From positions 4,355,323-4,419,322 of the forward strand of contig JBBMOL010000058.1 of the NCBI GenBank assembly GCA_037954665.1: a DNA stretch of 64,000 nucleotides. Reading direction: 5' to 3'. The translations under genes were made by a program, and so were the position numbers. Below are positions 54,304 through 64,000 of the stretch, piece by piece. The notes under the pieces were generated by a model, which searched no databases, was not told the DNA's origin, and saw nothing but the letters and a program-made list of their open reading frames with translations. The first letter of the stretch is position 1, and each line of letters begins with the position of its first letter. This DNA is from Laguncularia racemosa (Eukaryota > Streptophyta > Magnoliopsida > Myrtales > Combretaceae).

Positions 54304-54414
54304 GTTTGTTCTAGTCGTGTACTGTTTTTGTAAACTGGGTGTTTGTTGTCTTTTGTTGATCGTGTAATGATAGTGTTTTGATCTTATAAAAAAAAAAAAA
54401 TCCAAAAGATTGAA

Positions 54415-54871
54415 GTATTTTGTCACAAAATTTTAATTAAGTATTTCTAGTGTATTGGTTAGTAGGTTAGATTAAGGAACTTTACATGCTTTTACTTTTT
54501 TTCATAAAATGTATAATAAAGTGATAAATTTTTATTTTATATTCTTTTAAAAAACTACGGTTTATATTTTCATGTGTTAAGATTTTATTGATACTCGTGT
54601 GTTATTAATGCATTCACATTGTTAGTATTATTAAAACTTTTCTTACTCATTAAATCCGATTTTATTTGCTTTATTTTCATTTTCTTTTCCACCTTTAAAA
54701 CCACGTATCCATTTACTGACTTCACCAAAAAAATTACACATAAAAGTAACCTCAAAGATCTAGTTTCTCTTGTAGATCTCACTTATCAAAAAATATAAAA
54801 ACAATCCACAAATACAAATAAGACATAGTAATTCACATGAAAATAGAGGACTTAAAGACCATAATATTAGC
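54415..54871. other. Spacer downstream of the BLT-like gene
   Basis: AT-rich. On the minus strand, AATAAA-type signals occur near 54661-54675, about 200 bp past the stop codon of the gene, and are candidates for its polyadenylation. Nothing else is supported. Confidence 0.5.
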
Positions 54872-55555
54872 TTAGAAGATGAGATTATTCGATGGAGGTG
54901 GACTCTTTTGTTTGAGCAGCATCTTTAGCTGACCTCTTTGACACTCCAATTTTGAACCCCAATTTCTGCTCTTTGGTCCAGTTGCTCGAAGCACCTTCCG
55001 AAATTCCACGAACCCTTTAATTCCTCTCAATATGTGAGGATTCTCCGGCTCCGGCAACGGTTTCCGGCGGCCCTTGTCTCCCGTACTTAAGGATCTTGTC
55101 CACTCTTTTGATCCAAATCCATCACCGATTTCATTGTTATCATCATTATCACCGCACCATGCATCACGCAATATTAACTTATTTATTTCTTTGGACAAAT
55201 CTGCATGAGAGCAAGAACCATCCAATTTCGACATTTTTTCCTCCAGGAGTAACTTTGCTTCAGCAAGCTTCATTTGAACCCTTTCTTCTCTTAAATCTTC
55301 AGCAACTTTCAGCATGTTTCTTTCCTCCTCAATCTCTCTCTTCATGCTTTCCATCTCTTCTTTTCCACGTAATATTTCTTCTGCTAAGTTATCACATAAT
55401 CGCTCCAACTCTTCCCTCATTTTCCTCTCCCCAGCCAATTCTGCTTCCAGTTTCTTATTCAAATGCTCCAATTTTCGTCGGAACTTGCATTCATACTCGA
55501 GTTCAGCCTTCAATTTTTTGATCCGGGATTGAGCAATATCGAGCTCGGACTCCAT
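54872..55555 (-). CDS. BLT: BRANCHLESS TRICHOME-like coiled-coil protein
   Basis: 227 residues from ATG 55555 (MESELDIAQ). The open frame extends 17 codons further upstream without an ATG (to 55606) and is preceded there by TTCTTCTTTGTCTAG, a plausible splice acceptor, so an upstream exon is possible. Residues 1-115 form one long coiled coil with LKAELEYE, REELERLCDNLAEEI and ERNMLKVAEDLREERVQMKLAEAKLLLEEK. After an acidic linker come NPHILRGIKGFVEF and SKLECQRGQLKMLLKQKSP, the conserved C-terminal signature of the Arabidopsis BRANCHLESS TRICHOME family (At1g64690), which controls trichome branching and cell shape. Arabidopsis BLT is somewhat longer. No stops, and codon usage is unlike the TE debris. 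The 141-codon plus-strand frame inside it is a shadow. Confidence 0.88.
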   Translation of the reverse strand: MESELDIAQSRIKKLKAELEYECKFRRKLEHLNKKLEAELAGERKMREELERLCDNLAEEILRGKEEMESMKREIEEERNMLKVAEDLREERVQMKLAEAKLLLEEKMSKLDGSCSHADLSKEINKLILRDAWCGDNDDNNEIGDGFGSKEWTRSLSTGDKGRRKPLPEPENPHILRGIKGFVEFRKVLRATGPKSRNWGSKLECQRGQLKMLLKQKSPPPSNNLIF

Positions 55556-55870
55556 AGGCAGTGGTCTAAAGAAGGGTACCTTTTGTATTTTGGAGAACCT
55601 AGACAAAGAAGAAGGGCTATATTAGTGAGGGTGATCATGGTTTTAAGTAATGATTAAAATTTGGATTGTCATAAAGTTTCCAGGTTGGTCAAGTGGTGGT
55701 GGTGATGAGTGATTAAAAGAGGGTTCCATTTATGTGATTTTCTTTTATAATGACAATTATGATCATAATCTTCTTTTTGCCAAACCCATCTTCCACTTAT
55801 TCTTCTTTTGTGCCCAAGTATTCTTTTAGCGAGCTTTTAGTCTCTGCTTTGTTGCTTCCTTTTCCTTTTT

Positions 55871-55882
55871 TCTTTTATATAG
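55871..55882 (-). promoter_or_regulatory. TATA box of the BLT-like gene
   Basis: Minus strand CTATATAAAAGA, a strong plant TATA match, about 320 bp upstream of the ATG. Transcription would start near 55845, leaving a long leader that may contain an intron. Confidence 0.6.
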
Positions 55883-55889
55883 TAGAGAT

Positions 55890-58698
55890 TTTCCTGTACG
55901 TGAAAGCAAGTTGAGGTAGGACCATCAAATGTAGTACGGAAGTTCTTCTAGTTTGATAATATTTGTCGAGTTTGTTTAGTTCACATCAACTGTTGAAGGG
56001 AAGGATGCTTATTTTAAAAAGGAAGAGGGTGTTTAATCTACACACTAGTTCAAAGTTATGGGATAGGAAATTTTGGTAGGATAGGATGAGGAACTGACAA
56101 TTCGAACCACACCAACCGGGTTCGCTAAGGAGTTATGATTCATCGAACTGAATCTTAAGCCGAATAGAGCTAAAGAATAATGAGGCTGAAAAATAAATTA
56201 CCCATCAAGTAAAGATACATGTTGAATGTAATCACTCTTTTTAAACATATGTCAATCGCAATATATATACATATTGTCAGTGTGATAGTGTTTACTGTTT
56301 ACTCCTGACCGAACAAACGTTCTCCACTAAGAAAGTGATTAAAGAATGGTTCGTTTACACCTCTTTGGGTGAAAGGTTTATAAGAGGAATGATTTTGGGG
56401 GATGGAAATTTGGGTGAATTGTTAATCAACTTTACATATATATACAAGTGGATGTTCACAATAATCATAATTGATTCATTTTAAAGGGGTAAGAGAATTC
56501 GATAGATCCCCCATCATTTCAATGATTTCATAGGTTTATAAACTAACGTCCTTAAATTTATTACTAAATTTTAGATCAACACAACTAATCATCTTGTGTT
56601 GGATGAAAACGGAAGCTCAATATGGGAGCTAGAATTTTTCCTTTTTATCGTTGCAAATTTCACTCTTTTTTTTTTTCTTTGTGAATCCTTCTATTATAAT
56701 CTTATGTCCCAGATATGGCCAGTCTATCGTGTGTCCTTATCGGCTAATGAGGCCGGCCATAAAAGACTCAATCTTAAGCCTCCAAGCCCATTCATTAAAT
56801 TTTCCTAAAAAATAATTCCACAAAGAAGTGTAAGCAAAAGCCTAACGAGATATATTATTGTATATAAACACACATATATGCCAAACCACAATATACATAC
56901 TGTCCTATAATTTATTAAATGCATCAAGATAAGTTGATTTAGATAACAATTTAGGTATAGCAAATAACACAATCTTGGCATCTTAAGACTTGAAGTAATT
57001 CATATTGCAATGGAAAACACAATATTTTGTGTAGGGCCATCTGATCCCAACACTAACAACAATAAAACGGGAAGGGCCTCAACATTAATAGTGTGATTTT
57101 CATCTAATCTCATATTGGAAACAAAAATTCATGGAGTGTCATGTGATTTCAACAGCGATACAATAAATGTGAGGGTCACCTGATCCCTTCCTTGATCCCC
57201 TCATCATCACTAAAAGTTGTTTTATCTTGGTTTCAATATTGGTATCAATTATAGAGCAACTAGTTCACAACACCTGTTCAAAAGGGCACCCCATATTAAC
57301 GGTTTGACCTACTTACAGCTTTGTTTGAGACCTAACTCGCATAATAGGAGTTAGCTAGTTAGCAACCCATATACTTGCACATGGTAGTTTAGCCCTAAAT
57401 TAAAAATCACATCACCCCACCCATGTCACCATCCCTACCAAGGTTGACAATACCCAATCTGTGACCCATCTATTAATAACAGTTATCAACCTTGGTAGCA
57501 AACATAAGAAACAAAACTAGCATTATTATAGCTAAATACTTATTAGATTCATCATAGTTTGATCCTAAGCACAACTAACAAGCTACATTTGTCGTGATTC
57601 ACCTTTGTTTCTCTTAAAAACCATCACTTATTCCTATTCATGTTCACAATATTACTATAATAGCAATTCATTAGACTTATCTTTAGTAACCAAGTTTTTG
57701 ATTTATTCTAACTTGTTCTAATTTATAGTGTTTTTTAATCAATAATTTATAGATTTATAGGGTTTAGGTTAGCCATACAAGGATAGTGGCTAACCATGTT
57801 TCTACTTAAGCTTATGGTCGACCAAGAGGGTAAGGTAGTTGATCAACCTATTATCGTGGTTGATTACCTTCCTTATTAACATCTTGTTTTGGTTTTTTGG
57901 TTACTTTTAACCTATATTGGTACTTAAGGTTTAACATGTAGCCTTATGAATTACTTTTATCAATTATTTATTGATTTCCTATCTTATTATTTCTATTCCC
58001 TTCTATGATTTTAGACCAAAACTAATTTTCGTTATGGATCCAACTACTCTTATCTTAACTTGTTATGCAATTTTACTTATTTATTTTATATGAATTACAA
58101 TCTTTTAATTCATGTTATAATATTATCTATTTTATATAAGGTTTTCTAAATTTTAGATTTGTAATTAGATTAGAATCCAAAACTTTCTTAATCTTTAGAT
58201 TTTTTCCCCCATAAAAATTGCTCTATTGTTTTATAGTAATTATTCTTGTTAGAGTTATAGAGTTTACAAGTTATGTTAATCTTTCCATAACCTAGTTTTA
58301 CAACTTTATTTCCTTTAGTGATTGGAGTAAACTTACAATTTGGTTTCTGATACTATTTTAGATTACTAAGCTTTTCTAGTGTTTAATGTTTAGAGCTTGT
58401 ATTCCTAATTAGATTATTTTTAGGGTTTAGATACCAATTGTTATTCATAAATTTCTTAACTTCATGATTATGTGTGTTTTTAAAGATTTCTAACTATTAT
58501 GTTTTTATGATATTTATTATATTACTAATCTAACTTCTATGTTGCTATTGAAAAGACTCAGAGTTAGAAGACATACTTGCTACCATGCATTTTCTAACTT
58601 CTTCTCTCTTTTATTGCAGCAAGATATTTTTTATTCGAGTGATTTAATAGAGAGAGGATTTAGAGTCTAGGGTCCCACTTAGAGATTTTAATAGTCTT
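55890..58698. other. AT-rich intergenic region
   Basis: No supported gene or complete element over about 2.8 kb. Short open frames (for example 56596-56808) show no family. Sequence at 57240-57480 is slightly richer in C. I see no terminal repeats. Confidence 0.5.
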
Positions 58699-60640
58699 TG
58701 TCACGCCCCAAAGGGGCACCTGGAAGTTTCTACCAAAATCCTCATGGCATATGTGCACCCGTTATATGATAATTGTCTTACGAGCTAGAGATCGTAAGAC
58801 TCTAAGTAAATAATTATATTTATGACTAATCATAGATCATATAATTAGATAATAAAATGTAACTATAGATCCTGTATCCCACGGTTAATCATGATCGTAG
58901 AGAATCGGTATCCCCTACCAACCAGTAAAATAGGAAAAATCCTAGGTTTCACAAATTCAATTTTATTTACATAGGGGTCCTAACATTTCATCTAAATAAT
59001 CTATCATTCACAATTCTTACTTTGTCGTTCCAGTCTTCCAAAACTCTCGACACTTCACATCTTATCCCATCTCGAGCTTTCGAAATCACTACCTATAAAA
59101 AGGGTCTGTGGAGGGATGAGCATGTTATGGCTTAGTAAATGTGATGGTAACACTTTCAATGCTATATACAAGCAAGCAATTTCAATCAAGTTATCAAATC
59201 ATATGAATGTAGCATCTCATGTGGTCTTCTAGTAACCGACGTGGAGTCTAGGGTTTATGCCCTCCTAGACCTTAGGTTGGGGATTCCGAAGCCACCATCA
59301 ATGCTCGGGTCTTACGCACATCTTCACTTCTCTTATCACTTATTTATATTGTGTCTTAGCTTTAATGTTTTAGGTTCATGTGCCTCAATACATCGAGTAA
59401 TTACACCCTAAAGAGACAGGTTGGACTCAGAACCGTTAAGGCATGACAATCCCCTAATCACTTAGTTCGCACTTGGTAGAACAACGATCCTCTGATCACT
59501 TTTGGTGCATCCTATAGCAGTGATGGCCTTCAATCTCATGCGGTGTCTCGTAGAAATGCATGTCAAGTTTTAATCGAGTATTTTTTTAGTTAATTGATTC
59601 GAGGTGACCAAACAATATATATATATAGTCGCAACCAATTCCCACTCAAGGTAATGTAGTAAGCTACCAAGAATAATCCATAGGGAATTAATGAAGTCCC
59701 ATAAATAATCCACTACATCTCATTTTCACATGTACCACAACAAGTAAGATCATGCATTTCACATCACAGAACAAATAAGGAAACCGAACCCAGCGGATGG
59801 GAGCCATCCAGCTATACATCAAGTTTTAGTTAACTTGACACCTTTGTACCATTTTTCTTAAACGTCAAATCAACAAATCGGGATTGATTTACAATTGTCA
59901 TTCGTGATACCTCTATATCATCACACTTCTCAAGTGCTCTGTTATTCACACTTTCGATAGCCAATAAGGTTGTCTCGTATATCCCTTCTAATTCCTCAGT
60001 ATATTTATGTATAATATATATATATATATATCTACATATATATATAGGTTCGTAACATAGCTTTAATTAGAGGACCATTTACTAGACACCTTCCCTCACT
60101 TACTTAAGAGGGCAAGAAAATCAAAGTCAAAGTTACACTTATGATTTGTATAGTTATTTGCATGAGTGTATTCTATAGATATAATAGGAAAATAATTTGC
60201 CTAAGTATATATTCATATTAGGAAGTAAACTCTGATATATGTACATAATGATATTTATATAATCTATTCCAGCTATGCAAACCTACTCGATAGCTATAGA
60301 GGAAAAAGTTAGGTTTATATATTTTGGTTTAGTTTAAAGAAAACAATTTCAAATCGTAATATTAGACCTGTAATAATAGCACTAGCAAGATGGTGCGAAG
60401 TGCTATCTACCCTAGCCCATTCTAATTTCTATATCAATACACTCGTATTGATTTGTAATTTACCTAATTACTAGTTTCTTTGTAACTTCTTTCCTAAACT
60501 CAATTAACCCCACTATATAACTTAACTTAATAAAAATCACATTCAATTGCAACTACAACAAAGCAAATGAATTCACATACATAGCATATCAACACACAAC
60601 ACAACATTGTAGCATATCATTAAGTTTCCCACTCACTTGT
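58699..60640. repeat. Gypsy-LTR-like repeat fragment
   Basis: Starts TGTCACGCCCCAAAGGGGCACC, a terminus I associate with LTR sequences widespread in plants, and continues with GATGAGCATGTTATGGCTTAGTAA-like sequence typical of such repeats. No second copy or coding region is visible in the window, so it may be a solo LTR or a fragment. It includes TA microsatellites at 59614-59626 and about 60008-60050. Limits are approximate. Confidence 0.4.
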
Positions 60641-61412
60641 TTAGGGTCATCATAGTCCTAGCTGGAGTTGAGTGATTCTAGTGGGTAAGCCCTTTACCTT
60701 CCTCTTGAAATCAATGTCATTCTGCAATGCTTCCTTAACCCAATCAAAGAAAGCAGCATCTTCACTTGACTTTGGTAGTTTCCTAGCACCTGATATGTGT
60801 ACTCTGATCATCTTGCATTTGATGGCAAGGCATGAAGTCTCCACCTACAGGGTTTCCCATCCTTTCTACTGGTTTTCATCCTCACTCTTGCTTCCATCAC
60901 CATACATACATCAACCACTCTTTATACACACACATACCCACCTCCATCGTAATAACGTCATATTCACACATACACGCAAGCTTCACCTATGTACATACAC
61001 AAGATCAATACCTCATTAGCTTTATTTTCCTAACTCTTCTTCTCTTTCCTCACCCTTTTTCCTTCTTCAATTCTCACTTTCTCCTTCTTTCAACTTTCCT
61101 TTTCCCTTTTCTTTATTCTATTCTTCCCTTTTGGCTCCCTTACCTTAACTTTCCCCTTGTTTCCTTGCCAAGCTCCCTTCAACCCCTTGGACTTCTCCAA
61201 TTTCCCACTTCTTCTTCTCATTCCTCTTTACTTTTCTCTAGCCCACACTTATGCATGTGTATATTTCAAATCTTCCCTTCTGACCCTCTATGTTTTTCCT
61301 CCTTTCTAGACGTCTTCCATTTTCCTTTTCTTCTTCCTTTTCTACTTCATATCTCCTACTTATCGAACCCCACTTACACACCTTACACCACACCACGCAC
61401 ATACACCAGCAC
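60641..61412. other. Pyrimidine-rich unassigned region
   Basis: 60650-60844 on the minus strand is a 64-codon frame (DAAFFDWVKEALQND) that I cannot place. 60860-61400 is a C/T-rich tract with ACACAC stretches. The long plus-strand frame crossing it (60832-61737) is a compositional artefact that runs into the next LTR. No gene is supported. Confidence 0.35.
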
Positions 61413-62098
61413 TGATGGGGATCAAGTAGCATCAAGAGTTCACGAGCCAAAGTCTAATGACCCACTACATGGTATTGGAGGTCCAATGATAAGAGCTAGA
61501 GCTAAGCGAGTGGGAGAAGCCTTGCAAGGATTAGTTATGGAACTCCAAGAGCAAGAAGCAGGTCGACAAAAGTCTAATTCAAGTCCCAAGCTAGTAAACA
61601 TAATATATCAAAGCACGGACGAAGTGGAGGCTATCAACGATAGAACGACAACCTTCAGCAAAGGGAAGGCTGCCGGCCTAGAGGCAAAGGAGAGCCGACC
61701 TTCTTGGCTGGCCTTGAGGGAAGCAACGCCGGCGTAGTGCCGGCCTAGACATCCGTAGAACGTCTTTTTTTTTTCTTCTGTTATTTCAAAGCCGGCCATA
61801 TATGCATTTAAGCCGCTAGCTTATGTGATATTTCGACTATAACACCTTGTTTTGTCATTTAAAAGGACAGTTTATCAATTTGAATGAAAATTTCCTTGAG
61901 AGAATCCTCTCTTCTTTAGTTCTTGCGAATAGAACTTCCTTCGATTTCTTTATCCTAAACGCTTGGAGAAATCTATCCGAATAGCTTAGGTTCTAATCGA
62001 CGGGTTCGATTGGGGTCGGGTTACGTTTCGTTTTCGATTCTCGGGTTTGAATCCTTCTTGAACGTTGGGTCTTAGATCGATATCTAGGGTTTGCGTCA
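61413..62098 (+). repeat. 5' LTR of a gypsy-type element (Element VII)
   Basis: Starts TGATGGGGATCAAGTAGC and ends GGGTTTGCGTCA, followed after two bases by TGGTATCAGAGCCAAGG. The first 320 bases stay open and carry the coding tail GPMIRARAKRVGEALQGLV, as in the LTRs of V and of I/II. No second LTR is in the window, so the element is either truncated or continues beyond later insertions. Confidence 0.78.
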
Positions 62099-62100
62099 TT

Positions 62101-62112
62101 TGGTATCAGAGC
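62101..62112 (+). other. Element VII primer-binding site
   Basis: TGGTATCAGAGC with the following CAAGG, a longer match than the others to the initiator-Met tRNA complement. Confidence 0.9.
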
Positions 62113-62575
62113 CAAGGCTCATTGAATCGGCTAATCTCTATCCTTGATAATATTTTTGTTTAATTGATTGCATAAATTTTCTGTCGTAGTTTAAAAAAAA
62201 AAAGAAGAAAATTTGTTGTTGTTCGTGGTATTTTATATATGTAATTCCATCATTTCTATCCTTCGTTGATTCCATCATTTGCAAAAGAACCGAGAATATA
62301 CATTTTATTGAGGATTCCCATTTGTCAATATATATATCTCTGCCGTAGCTTTTGATTCTCATTGGCCAATTCATAAACATAAATTGTCTACTGTCATTTT
62401 CGTTGAGGAATTGACATTCCTTTTAAGAGTCTTCAATTTAGCATATATATATATATATATATCCATTGTTCTATCAAATTTGGTCGAGGAGAATAGTTAC
62501 GTTGCTGTCCATTTTTAAGAAGGAATATCAATTCCTTATTTGCATTCATACGATCACGGAATTGAGAAAGGCTAG
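62113..62575 (+). other. Element VII leader
   Basis: Non-coding, with an A-run near 62191 and a TA microsatellite at 62443-62462. It ends where another LTR-like sequence begins. Confidence 0.55.
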
Positions 62576-64000
62576 TGATAGGTGTCGAATCCAACAAAAA
62601 TAAAACCTACTCCTAGAAAATTATATGATTTGCATATAGTGGTGAGTAGGGTCGAATCCACAGGGATTGGTAAAGATATTTCTATTCAAAGAGAACAATA
62701 AGAAAAAGGAAGAAAATCAGATATTGGTAAAAGCCTAGCCAAAGGAATCAAGATGGTTTAATTCTAGGAATTGATCATCGATGCAAATGTTCCCTATTCT
62801 TGTTCTAGATAAATTGGTTATGGTTATTAACAAGCTCTAACAACCTATCTCTCCTTACTTCCTCAATAACCTCGGACAAGCGCTTTGAATTATTTCTCTT
62901 ATTGATTAAACAACCCTTAGACAAGCGCTTAGGATTTAATCTATCAATAGCATTAAGATCTAGAGAGACCACCAATTCATGCCAGTCGATTATAAGATAA
63001 CCTATTTAAACATGATCACACACCTCCATAACATGAATTCGATCATCTCTTTTATAACCAAACATGTTATTGCGTCACTAAGACTAGAACAATCAAACAA
63101 TTACGGATTTGACGTGCTAGTTGACAATATATTAACTTGCTAATTGAGTAGAAGAGCTCTATTCATACCAATCAACAAAGATAATAATGACAAAACGATT
63201 AGAAGATATATGAATACCCGAAAGCAAAGAATAGAATAAATACAAGTCAATTAGACCTCACAATTCGTGGAGAATTAAACATCTATGACCCTTTGGCTAG
63301 AAAAGTAGCTTAGCTACTCATGTTCATCAATAAAACGAAAATAAAAGATAGAAACATAATGAACCCGGTTGCTTGCTCTGCCTCCACGTTTCCTTCTTCA
63401 AGATCCAAGATTCCGAGATCAAAAGTTGTCCTAACCCTCTAGGGTTGGCTCTATTTATACTATTAGATGGATAGCATGTGATCTTTTGCTAGCAAGATAC
63501 GAAAATATCTTTCCTTTTTCAAGTAGATTTCGAGAAGTGAAGATACGTCTGCCTGGCACGCCCCACCACACGGCCGTGGGTTAAGCCGTGCCATCCTCTG
63601 TGCATATTCTTCAAGTCTTCAACCGCGCCCAGTGTGAACCACGGTTACACACACGGCCAGATTTCAAGCTGTGCCTTCATCTGTGCATAATCTTCAAGTC
63701 TTCATCCGTGTCCAGTGTGTAGCACGGTTACAACCACGGCTAGATTTCAAGCCGTGTCTTCATCTGGTTGATGTTCCACACTTTCTTCTCCTTGGCACAT
63801 CTATCTTCCACCACGGCTTCAAGCACGGTTTATCCCACGGGTTCCACCACGGCCGTGCCTTAAGCCGTGTCTCTCTCTATTCAAAGTCCTCATTTTCGCC
63901 TTCTTTTCCAGTGTGTAACACGGTTTGAAACTTGGCCGTGCCTCAAACCGTGCTTCCTCCGGTGGTGTAATTTCTTGTCTTGATCCAAGTTGTAGATGAC
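62576..64000 (-). mobile_element. LTR-like sequence of a further element, running off the window
   Basis: Starts TGATAGGTGTCGAATCC and contains GGTCGAATCCACAGGGATTGG at 62652-62672, a phrase typical, in reverse, of the 3' part of certain plant gypsy LTRs. It interrupts the leader of Element VII. The right end is outside the window. No coding region. The terminal 450 bp are tandem repeats with CACGG motifs. Confidence 0.5.
63541..63960. repeat. Tandem repeats with CACGGCCGTG / AAGCCGTG motifs
   Basis: Units of about 86 bp begin TCTGTGCATATTCTTCAAGTC and TCTGTGCATAATCTTCAAGTC (near 63598 and 63684), each followed by CCAGTGTG, an ACGGTTAC block and ACGGC-AGATTTCAAG. Shorter CACGG/CCGTG blocks continue to 63950. 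CACGGCCGTG occurs at 63569-63578 and 63848-63857. Confidence 0.8.

Larger units (their letters stand above)
34302..54400 (+). mobile_element. LINE-C, 5'-truncated L1-type element, host of the deep nest
   Basis: Own sequence is 34302-34493, 52276-52434 and 53563-54400, about 1.2 kb in total. It starts inside the RT-to-zf-RVT region, so it is 5'-truncated, as is common for target-primed insertions. It ends in a 13-base A-run (54388-54400) and is flanked by a roughly 14-16-bp duplication. Two independent LTR insertions interrupt it: Element VI (34494-52270) and the small element (52435-53557). The zf-RVT and RNase H frames resume on the far side of each. Confidence 0.88.

Noticed and set aside
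53783..54304. Possible domesticated RNase H gene
   Set aside because: The frame is open for 173 codons, but catalytic Asp positions are substituted, a segment is missing, and the A-run and duplication place it as the 3' end of LINE-C.
55096..55521. 141-codon frame opposite the BLT-like gene
   Set aside because: It is the antisense shadow of a strongly coding minus-strand frame, with no family of its own.
60832..61737. 301-codon plus-strand open frame
   Set aside because: The first 190 codons are a C/T-rich low-complexity translation. The last part is the coding tail at the start of the Element VII LTR. The two are joined only by absence of stops.
28977..62112. tRNA genes at TGGTATCAGAGC-type sites
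   Set aside because: Each is a 12-17-base primer-binding site next to an LTR with no cloverleaf around it.

Overview
The window is nuclear DNA of a flowering plant, most likely a eudicot. It is AT-rich, nearly every open reading frame belongs to a transposable element (TE), the LTR elements use the plant initiator-Met tRNA primer site (TGGTATCAGAGC), and the single convincing host gene is a BRANCHLESS TRICHOME-like coiled-coil gene at about 54.9-55.6 kb (minus strand). No rRNA, tRNA or CRISPR was seen. I cannot name the species.

Layout. 0-7.4 kb: AT-rich spacer with a foldback MITE (945-1473) and a decayed minus-strand LINE (LINE-A, about 1994-6150). 7390-12100: Element I, a complete but gag/pol-less Ty3/gypsy-type element with a CACCT target-site duplication (TSD). 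12183-17420: a probable hAT-type element hosting a complete two-gene PIF/Harbinger transposon (12416-16661, TSD TAA). About 17.7-33.0 kb: LINE-B (+), split by a Ty1/copia element (19760-29180), itself split by Element II (22034-26554, TSD AAATG), a sister of Element I.

34.3-54.4 kb is a nest five levels deep. The 5'-truncated LINE-C was hit by chromovirus VI (34494-52270). Chromovirus III (39950-52082) landed in the 3' LTR of VI. Element IV (42195-48683), which encodes only gag and protease, landed in the RNase H of III. Element V, a minus-strand gypsy of another family, landed in IV, and a later deletion joined V to the 5' LTR of IV through a templated filler. A small LTR element (52435-53557) sits separately in LINE-C. 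TSDs and resumption of the host reading frames support most junctions, and hand-counted LTR divergences (VI about 13%, III about 7%, IV about 4%) follow the nesting order.

54.4-64 kb: the BRANCHLESS TRICHOME-like gene with a good TATA box, spacer, a gypsy-LTR-like repeat from 58.7 kb, a 5' LTR with primer site (61413-62098), and an LTR-like sequence with CACGG-motif tandem repeats running off the end.

The most unusual system is the I/II/IV family. It keeps only a protease (I, II) or gag plus protease (IV), always lacks reverse transcriptase and integrase, and shares a purine tract, a palindromic TATA core and repeated palindrome modules in its leader. It would have to be mobilised in trans. 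All TE genes here carry stops or frameshifts except a few short stretches.
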